Below are positions 42,309-49,984 of a stretch of DNA of 64,000 nt, piece after piece (the first letter of the stretch is position 1; each line of letters opens with the position of its first letter). Under the pieces are notes generated by a model. The model was not told where the DNA came from. It saw only the letters and a list, made by a program, of their open reading frames with translations, and ran no database searches. Where the stretch lies: the NCBI RefSeq assembly GCF_040611135.1, contig NZ_JBEXNL010000009.1:1-64000 (forward strand). Direction: 5' to 3'. The position numbers and the translations under genes were made by a program. This stretch comes from Tsukamurella sp040611135 (GTDB lineage: Bacteria; Actinomycetota; Actinomycetes; Mycobacteriales; Mycobacteriaceae).

Positions 42309-44392
42309 GACTGGTGCTCCTCCGCGGGCAGGGACTCGATGATCAGGTTCAGGCCGTCGTCGATGTACGCATGGCGGCCCGGCAGGACGAGGGTGGTGGC
42401 GAATTTCTCGGTGACCAGTGCAGGACCGGTCACCGGCTGGTTCGGCGTCATCCGCTCGCGCACGTAGAGCGGGACGTCGGCCGGTGCGCCGGTGCCGGGC
42501 ACCAGGACCGACGCGGTCCGCAGGAACGGATCCCCCGCTTCCTGCTCGGTGCCGATGGCGTTCTGCTGCCGCGCGATCACCGCCGTCACCTCCACCGTGG
42601 ACACCACGACGGGGATCTCGTCCGCGGCGAATCCATAGGACTCGCGATAGAACTCGTGGAACCGTTCCACCAGCGCCGGCACGTCCTCCGCCGTGATCGG
42701 TCCGCCGTCCACCGCGATCCGGTTGTCCCACGTCTGGCCGGCGTACATCGCGAAGACCGCGCGCTCGAACCGGATCTCCGAGACGTCGACGCCCTGGTCG
42801 GACAGCTCCGTGCGGATCCGGTCCTGCAGGGCCACGAAGGCATCCTCGATCACGCCCGCCTGGTCCGGCCGGAGGCCGGTCATGATCGACCGGGCACGGG
42901 TCACCATGAGGTCGCTGCGCAGGAGCCCGAGGGCCGAGAACTGGCCCGGGCTCTGGGGGACGATCACCCGGTCGAGCCCGAGGATCTGGCCCACTCGATC
43001 GGCGAGCATCGGGCCGGCGGAGCCCGACGGCTGCAGCGCGAACTCGCGCACGTTGAACCCGCGATAGACGGAGATGGTCCGCACCTTGGCCGCGATGTCC
43101 TGGCAGGCGATCTCGTACGCGGCGGAGGCCAGCTCGGAATCGGACATGTTCCATTGCTCGCCGGTATTCCGCAGCGCCGCCCGAGCGGCTTCCACGTCGA
43201 GCGTGATGGCTCCGTTGGCGAAGAGGTCGGGCTGCAGTATCCCCAGCGCGGCACACGCATCGGTGAGGGTGGGTTCCACGCCGCCGCGCAGATAGCAGAC
43301 GGGGCCGGGGTCGGAGCCGGCCGACGCCGGACCTACGGCCACAGTGCCGAGCGTGTTCGGGCGGATGAGGCTTCCGGCGCCGGACCCGATGGACTCGACG
43401 TCCACGAGCGGCATGGTGAGGGTGAGGCCGGTCTCCAACGTCCAGCTGTCGGTGAGTGGCGTGCTCGCGCCCCGGATCGCAGCGACGTCGGTGCTGGTGC
43501 CGCCGACGTCGATGGTCAGGAGGTTGGGGTTGCCGCTCTCGGCGGCGAGCTTGATGCTGCCGCTCACGCCACCGACGGGTCCCGAGACCAACTGGAAGAC
43601 CGGCGCTTTCGCCGCGTCGGCGAAGGTCGCGACGCCGCCGTTCATCATCATGATCCACAGCGTGCCGCCGAAACCCTGCTCGGCGAGCCGCGCGTTCAGG
43701 CGGTTGAGGTACCCGACCACCGACGGGCCGACATAGGCGTCGAGGGCCACTGTCGCGGTCCGCTCGTGCTCGCGTGTCACCGGGTACAGCTCGGACGTCT
43801 GGATGTAGACGTCCGGCAGTTCCTCGGCCACGATCTCCGCGGCGCGCTTCTCGTGCTCGCCGTTGGCGTACGAATTCAGCAGGCAGACGGCGACCGACTT
43901 CGCGCCCTGCGCGGCCAGCTCGCGGGCAGCGTCCCTGACCGCGTCCTCGTCGAGGGCGAGGATCGCGGCACCGTCGGGCCCCATCCGCTCGGGGACGCCG
44001 AACCGGGCCCCGCGACCCACGATCGGGCGCTCCTGGTGTGGTCGAACCCACGTCGGGTCGTAGAACCGCTCGCCGAACTCGCGGTGCATCCGCCCGATGT
44101 CGAGCAGGTCGCGGTGGCCGCCGGTAGCGATCAGTCCGGTGCGCTCGCCGGTACGACTGAGCAGGGCGTTGATCCCCACGGTGTGCCCGTGCACGATCTC
44201 GGCGACGTGCGGCACCGCGATGTCGATCGCGTCGAGCGCGGCGAGGACGCCGACTTCCTGTTCCTTCGTCGACAGCACCTTGCCGTCCCGGACCTCGCCG
44301 GTGGACCGGTTGAGTCCGATGATGTCGGTGAACGTGCCGCCCACGTCCACCCCGACGATCCATTCGTGAGGCGGTCCCACGACCTGTGTCAT
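42305..44392 (-). CDS. Hydantoinase A/oxoprolinase-family ATPase subunit (carboxylase-like) copy 1
   Basis: 695 aa with the ASKHA-type phosphate motif IVGVDVGGTFTDIIGL at the start, a second TIDVGGTSTDVAAIR near residue 285, and GAGSLIRP. It should bind and hydrolyse ATP to activate the substrate or bicarbonate for HyuB. Only about family-level similar to the copy at 49985 (678 aa), so the two systems probably have different substrates. A LuxR gene and an inverted repeat lie immediately upstream. Confidence 0.88.
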   Translation of the reverse strand: MTQVVGPPHEWIVGVDVGGTFTDIIGLNRSTGEVRDGKVLSTKEQEVGVLAALDAIDIAVPHVAEIVHGHTVGINALLSRTGERTGLIATGGHRDLLDIGRMHREFGERFYDPTWVRPHQERPIVGRGARFGVPERMGPDGAAILALDEDAVRDAARELAAQGAKSVAVCLLNSYANGEHEKRAAEIVAEELPDVYIQTSELYPVTREHERTATVALDAYVGPSVVGYLNRLNARLAEQGFGGTLWIMMMNGGVATFADAAKAPVFQLVSGPVGGVSGSIKLAAESGNPNLLTIDVGGTSTDVAAIRGASTPLTDSWTLETGLTLTMPLVDVESIGSGAGSLIRPNTLGTVAVGPASAGSDPGPVCYLRGGVEPTLTDACAALGILQPDLFANGAITLDVEAARAALRNTGEQWNMSDSELASAAYEIACQDIAAKVRTISVYRGFNVREFALQPSGSAGPMLADRVGQILGLDRVIVPQSPGQFSALGLLRSDLMVTRARSIMTGLRPDQAGVIEDAFVALQDRIRTELSDQGVDVSEIRFERAVFAMYAGQTWDNRIAVDGGPITAEDVPALVERFHEFYRESYGFAADEIPVVVSTVEVTAVIARQQNAIGTEQEAGDPFLRTASVLVPGTGAPADVPLYVRERMTPNQPVTGPALVTEKFATTLVLPGRHAYIDDGLNLIIESLPAEEHQS

Positions 44393-44415
44393 CTGCGTCT
44401 CCTCGCTGAGGGTTT

Positions 44416-44489
44416 GTGTCGCAGATCACTTTCGTCGCGGCGCGGCGGCGCGGCATCACCCCTGAGTCGTAGCTTCGTACGACCTTCGG
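44416..44489. promoter_or_regulatory. HyuA promoter: 18-bp inverted repeat and degenerate shared repeat
   Basis: GTCGTA-GCTTCG-TACGAC (44466-44483) has perfect 6-bp arms and sits 74 bases before HyuA, just after the LuxR gene. The segment TTCGTACGACCTTCGG (44474-44489) matches 13 of 16 bases at 47178-47193 before the MmgE gene that heads this operon. GTGTCGCAGATCAC (44416-44429) resembles the GTGGTGCGGATCAC sites at 11 of 14 positions. Confidence 0.5.
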
Positions 44490-44502
44490 CCGGACGGCGG
44501 GA

Positions 44503-45567
44503 TCACGCTCCCCGAGCGGACGCGCGCAACCACATCGACACCGCCTCAGCGCGATTGGCCGCACCCAGCTTGCGGAGGATGTGGGTCATGTGGGATTTCA
44601 CCGTCGCCTCGGAGATCACGAGCCGGCGGGCGATCCTGGCGTTGGCGTCCCCTGCGGCGACCATCTCCATGATCTGCACCTCGCGACGGGTGAGCACCGG
44701 ATCATCCTTGATCACGCGCGGAGCGGGCGCCGCCCGCCGGGGTGACGGGCTCCACGACGACACCGCGTCGAACCGCTCCCGGAGATCTGCGAGGCCGTCG
44801 AGAACCGCCAGCCGGGCGAGGTTCTGGCTCACCCCGGCGGCGAACGCGGTCAGCAGATGCGCATCGTCGTCCGTGAGCACCCGGCGCTGGTGGTAGTAGT
44901 CGCCGTGCAGGAGCCCCACGACGTCGCCATCCACGAGGAGCGGTGCGATCCCGTACGACGCGGAGCGCGTGATCTCGGCGAGGGCGCGATTGACCCGCGG
45001 ATTGTCCTGCACGTCGTGTACGAGCGTCGCGCGAGCATCGACGACGGTGTCGTTCTCCACGATCGTCCGGTCCAGCACCGGAGAGGCCTCCTGCCCGACC
45101 GCCACGATCTCCTCGGCCCACCCCGGGTCGCGAACGACGTGCATCGTGTGCAACCGCCACGTCCCGTCGACCGTCGAGACGAGGGCGCGGTCGAAGCCCA
45201 GCCTGCACGCCGCCTCCGGGACCACTGCGAACAGCGCCTCCACCGAGTCGGCCCCTGCCACCGAGGACATCGCGGACGCGAGGCGCCCGAGGAGCGCGGA
45301 GCCCTCGGCCGCCCGCTGCTGTGCGTAGGCCTCACCCGTCTCGCGGATCCGGTCGAGCAGCGAGAGTAGTTCCGCACGGCGTGCATCGGGAACGTTCGAT
45401 CGCATCTCGGAGGCGACGAGGTCCCAGAGCGTGTCCACCCTGTCCTTCGACCCGCCGCGCCCGAGGACGAGTGATCGGACGTCGCGATCGAGCAAGGCGC
45501 ACACGTCGTCCAGCAACTCGGAGAACGCGACTCCGTCCTGTGCCGCTGCGTCGATGGACCTGACCAT
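44503..45567 (-). CDS. LuxR-family regulator with GAF sensor domain
   Basis: 354 aa. Residues 110-255 form a GAF-like sensor (GFDRALVSTVDGTWRLHTMHVVRDPGW, SYGIAPLLVDGDVVGLLHGD). Residues 285-350 are the LuxR helix-turn-helix (LTRREVQIMEMVAAGDANARIARRL, then SEATVKSHMTHILRKLGAANR). Such regulators often sense a small organic molecule through the GAF domain. Placed between MmgE and HyuA on the same strand, it most likely activates this operon. Confidence 0.85.
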   Translation of the reverse strand: MVRSIDAAAQDGVAFSELLDDVCALLDRDVRSLVLGRGGSKDRVDTLWDLVASEMRSNVPDARRAELLSLLDRIRETGEAYAQQRAAEGSALLGRLASAMSSVAGADSVEALFAVVPEAACRLGFDRALVSTVDGTWRLHTMHVVRDPGWAEEIVAVGQEASPVLDRTIVENDTVVDARATLVHDVQDNPRVNRALAEITRSASYGIAPLLVDGDVVGLLHGDYYHQRRVLTDDDAHLLTAFAAGVSQNLARLAVLDGLADLRERFDAVSSWSPSPRRAAPAPRVIKDDPVLTRREVQIMEMVAAGDANARIARRLVISEATVKSHMTHILRKLGAANRAEAVSMWLRASARGA

Positions 45568-45643
45568 CGGGTGTCATCACCTCACTCGGTGCCCGTCGAT
45601 CCGAGGATACTCGCGACGACCACCGGGCGGGTACGATCGCCGG

Positions 45644-47065
45644 TCAATCCCGGGGCCGCGCGAGCGCCAGGATCGTGGCGACGTCACCGACGTTCTCGAG
45701 GTCGAACACCGCTGCGGCGAGCTCCTCCGCGGCAGCGTCGGAGATTACCCCGTCGGCGTTGTGCCGGAACTTCGCCGTCAACTGCTCGTCGGTCATGTAG
45801 GTCTCCGGGTCGGCCGACGGTACGCCCTTCGGGTACTGCCGTGCGCCCTCGAACACCCTTCCGCGGGCACGGATCTCCAGCTTCGTCGTGCGGGCCGACG
45901 GATCCGCCGCCAGGGCGGCCGCGAAGTCGGGGTGGGTGTGGAAGTGGGAGCGCCGCATCAGGGACAGGACCGACGGATCGTGCACTGCCGCGTCGGTCTG
46001 CCAGTCGCGCCCCGGAGCGAGGTCGTGCGCCGCCATCGCGAGGCCGTGAGTCATGCTGAACTGCGCGTCACGTGGATTGCGGATGTCCTCGTTCACCCAC
46101 ACCGGCTGCTGCACGAAGCTCTCACCCCAGGCGTCGATCGACTCGATCTCGTCGGGGCGAAGACCGTTGTCGGCGACGATCTCGCGCAGGGCGTCGAACA
46201 GTCCGTGCATCACCCGACAATGGGGATACGGCTTGAAGGCCTGGAACTGCGGGAACCTCCAGGTCACGCCCAACTCGTCGGTGATCGGGGCCGGCTCCCA
46301 CCGCTGGGTGCCGATGAATCGGGGGAACCCGAACTCGCGGTCGTCGAGCATCTGGACGTCGCCGGTGTGCCCCAGCTCCGCCAGGTTGGCGGCGGTCACC
46401 GCGGTCAGAGCCATCCCGCCCGCCAGCTGGTATTTGATCGTGGTCGACGGGGCGTGCATCATCCACGCCCGCTGCGTGTTCGTGGGCATCGTCGCGCCCA
46501 TGATTCCGAGCGCGGTCGCGAGCCCGTCCTCGTCGAGGCCCTTGACCACGCCGACCGCGGCCGCCGCGCCGAACAACGTGCTGCTGTAGCCGATCACCTT
46601 GGGTATCGTGACGACGCCGTCGGTGATGTCTCGCAGGTAGTCGGTGGCCTGGCCGATCCGGAAGGACATCTCGTGGGCGACCGCGATCGCCGTGAGCAGC
46701 ACCCGACCCGGCACGCGCTGCGCCTCCGCCGTCGCGAGGGCGCCCGGCACGACGTACGGCGCGACGTGCCCGGGTGGGAGTACCGCATCCTGGTCCAGAG
46801 CGTTGATCAGCTCCGCGTTCGCGAACGCCGCCGCGGGCACACTCGTCGCCACGCCCGTGCCCAGCACCGTCGCCGGCCCCGAAGTCCCGCCCAGGTATTC
46901 GGCGTACGACACGGCCCGCCCCGCCGCGTCGTCGCCGGTCGACGCGAGCGCGCAGCCGATGCTGTCGAGGAGGATCCGCTTGGCCTCCGAGCTCACGACG
47001 GCGGGAGCCTCCGTCAGATCCGCGTCGTGCGCGAACTCCGCCAATCGCTCGATGATCGTCGTCAT
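45644..47065 (-). CDS. MmgE/PrpD family protein (copy 2)
   Basis: 473 aa, ATG at 47065 with AAGGAAG upstream. It is the most divergent of the three: FANAELINALDQDAVLPPGHVAPYVVPGALATAE, GVVKGLDEDGLATALGIMG and FKPYPHCRVMHGLFDALREI (the family's catalytic-site stretch). Probably a dehydratase or decarboxylase of a carboxylic acid. It heads the minus-strand operon with LuxR, HyuA/HyuB, zinc-ribbon, SDR and ALDH. A longer frame to 47176 gives low-complexity sequence and was not used. Confidence 0.85.
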   Translation of the reverse strand: MTTIIERLAEFAHDADLTEAPAVVSSEAKRILLDSIGCALASTGDDAAGRAVSYAEYLGGTSGPATVLGTGVATSVPAAAFANAELINALDQDAVLPPGHVAPYVVPGALATAEAQRVPGRVLLTAIAVAHEMSFRIGQATDYLRDITDGVVTIPKVIGYSSTLFGAAAAVGVVKGLDEDGLATALGIMGATMPTNTQRAWMMHAPSTTIKYQLAGGMALTAVTAANLAELGHTGDVQMLDDREFGFPRFIGTQRWEPAPITDELGVTWRFPQFQAFKPYPHCRVMHGLFDALREIVADNGLRPDEIESIDAWGESFVQQPVWVNEDIRNPRDAQFSMTHGLAMAAHDLAPGRDWQTDAAVHDPSVLSLMRRSHFHTHPDFAAALAADPSARTTKLEIRARGRVFEGARQYPKGVPSADPETYMTDEQLTAKFRHNADGVISDAAAEELAAAVFDLENVGDVATILALARPRD

Positions 47066-47177
47066 GATGGTCCGGTCACTTCCTTGCCACTGAGATGCCG
47101 GCGCGCACCGCCGCGCCTCTGCGTTCATCGAGTGTGGTCGCCGTTCGCCGCCACGCACATCCCCCCTCGGTCCCACG

Positions 47178-47201
47178 TTCGTCCGACTCTCGGGGGAGTC
47201 G
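47178..47201. promoter_or_regulatory. Inverted repeat upstream of MmgE copy 2
   Basis: CGACTC-TCGGGG-GAGTCG (47184-47201) has the same 6-6-6 layout as the repeat before HyuA, and the flanking TTCGTCCGACTCTCGG (47178-47193) is related to the one at 44474. It is about 115 bases before the start. The remaining 245-base gap to the LtrA gene shows no other signal. Confidence 0.4.
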
Positions 47202-47310
47202 CACCATGAACACCGTGTTCACTCCACGTCGCGCCCCCGCCGGGTCCGGTGTCGTCGCGTCCCACCGGACGCCGGCGACGAGGTCCTGAGAAGCCGCCGC
47301 AGCCTGACGA

Positions 47311-48471
47311 TCAGTCCCCGATGGACACCGGCCGCCGCCACACCAGGACCGCCACTGTCGCAACCAGGATGACGGTGGTGAGGGCGAAGGGCACCGGGAT
47401 CAGCGGATCGACCAGGACCAGCAACCCCGCCGCCGGCACCACGGCGTTGACGATCCGGTCGCCGTGCGGCCGGATCGCCAGCGCCCAGATCCCGAGGATG
47501 AACACCGCGAGCGGGATCGTGTAGGCCAGGGACGCCCAGGGGTGATGCAACGCGCTGTGCCCTGTCAGGACATCGATCTCGACCTCGATCCCGGCGGAGA
47601 ACGCGCCGGCGGCGGCGAAGATGAAGTAGTGCCCGTAGCCGTAGGCCAACGACCGAGACAGTCCGTCGATGGCGCTGTGGTGCGGGGCCCAGAAGTAGAT
47701 CCACCACAGCGCGGCGGTCGCGATCAGCGTGAGCGCGGCGATCGAGATCAGGGGCGCGAGCGCCTCGGCCCGGTCGAGGGCCTCGATGATGGCGTTCGCC
47801 GAGCCGAGAAGGCTCTCCCCCAGGAGGATCAGTGTGAACAGGCCGTAGCGTTCGGTGATGTGGTGCGGATGCCAGGGCGTCGTGCCGCGACGCTCGGCGA
47901 CGATCGGCACCGCCAGCTCCGCCGCGATGAGAATCACGAGCGCGACCGGGAAGAGACGTTCCGGGAGCAGCAGGGCGGCGAGCCAGAGCACCTGCACCGC
48001 AGTGATTCCCACCGCGTACGTCAATGTGGCGCGCCTGGTGGGCCCCGCTGAGCGCGACGCCCGCAGCCACTGCGCGACCAGCGCGAGGCGCATCACGACG
48101 TACGCGATGATCAACACGGAGAAGTCGTGATCCTCGAAGGCCGGCTTGATGCCGGAGGCGAGGACGAGCACGCCGCCCATCTGCACGATCGTCAGCACGC
48201 GGTAGAGCCAGTCGTCGGTGTCGAAGGAGGTCGCGAACCAGGTGAAGTTCATCCAGGCCCACCAGATCCCGAAGAACACGATGGCGTAATTGACGACCCC
48301 CGAACCGACGTACCCTTCGGTGAGCGCATGATGCAGCTGCACGGCGGCGATGCTGACCGCCACGACGAAGACGAGATCGAAGAACAACTCCAGCGTCGAT
48401 GCGGCCCGGCCGCTCTCGCCGGGGTCGCGCGGCTTCATCGGCACGAGCCGGAATCGGGACTCCTCGGTCAT
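47311..48471 (-). CDS. Low temperature requirement A (LtrA) family membrane protein
   Basis: 386 aa with about ten hydrophobic helices. The family signature STLELFFDLVFVVAVSIAA is at residues 25-43, followed by FFGIWWAWMNFTWFATSFDTDD and the conserved HHITERYGLFTLILLGESLLG. LtrA proteins are widespread but of unknown function; name from Listeria growth at low temperature. It is unrelated by family to the catabolic genes around it. Confidence 0.9.
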   Translation of the reverse strand: MTEESRFRLVPMKPRDPGESGRAASTLELFFDLVFVVAVSIAAVQLHHALTEGYVGSGVVNYAIVFFGIWWAWMNFTWFATSFDTDDWLYRVLTIVQMGGVLVLASGIKPAFEDHDFSVLIIAYVVMRLALVAQWLRASRSAGPTRRATLTYAVGITAVQVLWLAALLLPERLFPVALVILIAAELAVPIVAERRGTTPWHPHHITERYGLFTLILLGESLLGSANAIIEALDRAEALAPLISIAALTLIATAALWWIYFWAPHHSAIDGLSRSLAYGYGHYFIFAAAGAFSAGIEVEIDVLTGHSALHHPWASLAYTIPLAVFILGIWALAIRPHGDRIVNAVVPAAGLLVLVDPLIPVPFALTTVILVATVAVLVWRRPVSIGD

Positions 48472-48561
48472 CTCTCCCCTTCGAGGTCGGCGGCGCCGGC
48501 CGTGCGGCTCGGGTCCTCGTCGTGGGAGTCTACGACGTCGCCGGCCGGGACCGCGGATTCC

Positions 48562-49545
48562 TCAGCGCGGCAGGGTCCTCGACGGGGCCTCGCCGAACCT
48601 CGCCCGGTACTGCTGCGCGAACCGGCCGAGGTGGTGGAAGTGCCACCGATTCGCCACGTCGCTGACGGACTCGCCCCTACCGGCCCGGAGGTCGTCGCGG
48701 GCACCGTCGAGCCGGACGTTCCGCACGAACTCGCTCGGCGTGAGTCCCGCCTCGCGGCGGAACCCCGACTGCAGGGTGCGCGCCGTGACCCCCGCCAATT
48801 GTGACAGCCGCGCCACCGACAGGTCCTCCTGAGCATGAGTGCGCACGTACTCCATGAGCTCGCGGATGCGATGGTCGGACGCCTCGCCGCCCGACCGGGT
48901 GAGCGCCGCGGTCAGGTCGCTGCGGGCCACGAGCAGCACCTGCGTCATCAGCGCAGACTCCAGTTCGCGCTGCACCGCCCGCATCGTGACCAGCCCACCG
49001 TCGCGGGAGAGCTGGCTGTAGTAGAAGGCCACCGCCGAGCACAACGACTGCCCGGCTGGGTTGTCCAGCGGGAAGGTCAGATCGAAGGCGATCGGTGAGA
49101 CGGACGTCTGGCCGGCGAGCCGGGCGGCGTGCTCCTCCAGCGTCCGCCGCGACAGCTTCAGGTGGTACTGCGCGCAGTCCGCGCTCCAGTCGATGTACAC
49201 GGGCTCGTCCGGCCCGAAGACGACGCCCGACTGGTTCCGCTCGGCGGAGAACTCCGCGCGGCGCCCGGCCTGTTCGACGGTGCAGCGACCCGAGACCAGC
49301 AGGTTCACGTGGTAGCAGTCGCGCATCGCCGGGCCCACGATCCGCGCCCGCGTGCCGTAGGCCATCCGCCCGACGGTGACGTCCGGCGTGACGGCACTGT
49401 CGAGGCGGAACCGCACGGCGTCCGCCCCGGAGACGGTCATCTCGTGCTGCGCGAAGGTCCGCTCCACGTAGCCGTGCGCCGCATCGGGGTCGGTGGTCGT
49501 GAACGAGCGGTGCACGGATCCGTCGACCTCGGCGAGAGCGTGCAT
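48562..49545 (-). CDS. AraC-family transcriptional regulator
   Basis: 327 aa, ATG at 49545 with GGAGG six bases upstream. Residues 30-215 are an AraC_binding_2-type cupin sensor (YHVNLLVSGRCTVEQAGRRAEFSAERNQSGVVFGP). Residues 220-325 contain the two-helix-turn-helix domain (LSVARLSQLAGVTARTLQSGFRREAGLTPSEFVRNVRL and VANRWHFHHLGRFAQQYRARFG). It diverges from the zinc-ribbon/HyuA/HyuB operon and shares with it two copies of the GTGRTKCGGRTCAC repeat, so it is the best candidate for the protein that binds this repeat. Confidence 0.88.
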   Translation of the reverse strand: MHALAEVDGSVHRSFTTTDPDAAHGYVERTFAQHEMTVSGADAVRFRLDSAVTPDVTVGRMAYGTRARIVGPAMRDCYHVNLLVSGRCTVEQAGRRAEFSAERNQSGVVFGPDEPVYIDWSADCAQYHLKLSRRTLEEHAARLAGQTSVSPIAFDLTFPLDNPAGQSLCSAVAFYYSQLSRDGGLVTMRAVQRELESALMTQVLLVARSDLTAALTRSGGEASDHRIRELMEYVRTHAQEDLSVARLSQLAGVTARTLQSGFRREAGLTPSEFVRNVRLDGARDDLRAGRGESVSDVANRWHFHHLGRFAQQYRARFGEAPSRTLPR

Positions 49546-49560
49546 CGATGCCTCCGATCC

Positions 49561-49595
49561 GTGACGGCCGTCACATGTTGCAAACATCATATATG
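49561..49595. promoter_or_regulatory. AraC promoter: perfect GTGA-N6-TCAC palindrome and AT element
   Basis: GTGACGGCCGTCAC (49561-49574) is fully symmetric, 15 bases before the AraC start. It is followed by ATGTT-GCA-AACAT (49575-49587) and CATATATG (49588-49595). Same order and distance as at 31472-31499. Confidence 0.6.
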
Positions 49596-49666
49596 ACTGC
49601 ACCCCGCACCCTCCCCTCGATGCGAATCCCGATTTCGCGTTCCGGACAGCCTTCGCATCGCGGATT

Positions 49667-49680
49667 GTGGCGCGGATCAC
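49667..49680. promoter_or_regulatory. Shared repeat GTGGCGCGGATCAC before the second HyuA operon
   Basis: One base different from GTGGTGCGGATCAC (minus strand at 31674). It lies 62 bases before the zinc-ribbon start, where an AraC activator would be expected to bind. Confidence 0.6.
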
Positions 49681-49742
49681 TCCCTCGTACCGTGGCGGCA
49701 CTCCACCGAAGAGAGAATCCCCGAACAGGTTGGGAGCAACCC

Positions 49743-49946
49743 ATGGACACCACCGCACCGTCGGCGGAACGGACGCCGGTCGCGGGCACGTGCCCGCGCT
49801 GCGCACAGAGCGCGCTCGCCGAGTACGAGGTCGTCGGCGAGGAGGGCTGGGTCCGCGTCGTCAAGTGCCAGAACTGCCTGCACTCGCTGTCGCGGACGCC
49901 GGCGAACCGCCTCGGCCCGATCACGCTCCTCGTCGACCTGGTCTGA
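49743..49946 (+). CDS. Small zinc-ribbon protein, partner of HyuA/HyuB (copy 2)
   Basis: 67 aa, ATG at 49743. CxxC knuckles C17/C20 (GTCPRCAQ) and C42/C45 (KCQNCLHS), 21 residues apart, exactly as in the copy at 40106. The segments ERTPVAGTCP and VVKCQ are nearly the same in both, showing common descent. First gene of the plus-strand operon zinc-ribbon, HyuA, HyuB, Zn dehydrogenase, ALDH. A longer upstream frame (from 49548) crosses the promoter and was rejected. Confidence 0.78.
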   Translation: MDTTAPSAERTPVAGTCPRCAQSALAEYEVVGEEGWVRVVKCQNCLHSLSRTPANRLGPITLLVDLV

Positions 49947-49984
49947 GCAGACCCCGCACCGAACCACCGAAAGTAGAGAACGAA

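Noticed and set aside
40106..44392. Hydantoin-utilisation cluster
   Set aside because: HyuA/HyuB names suggest it, but no racemase, carbamoylase, dihydropyrimidinase or hydantoin permease is present; surrounding dehydrogenases fit ketone chemistry better.
40380..44564. Apparent single 1394-codon HyuA-HyuB fusion
   Set aside because: The N-terminal part is the wrong frame of HyuA; the real arrangement is two genes with an ATGA overlap at 42305-42308.
47095..47289. Small open frame between MmgE copy 2 and LtrA
   Set aside because: No ribosome site, low-complexity Arg/Ser content, and it overlaps the likely MmgE promoter.
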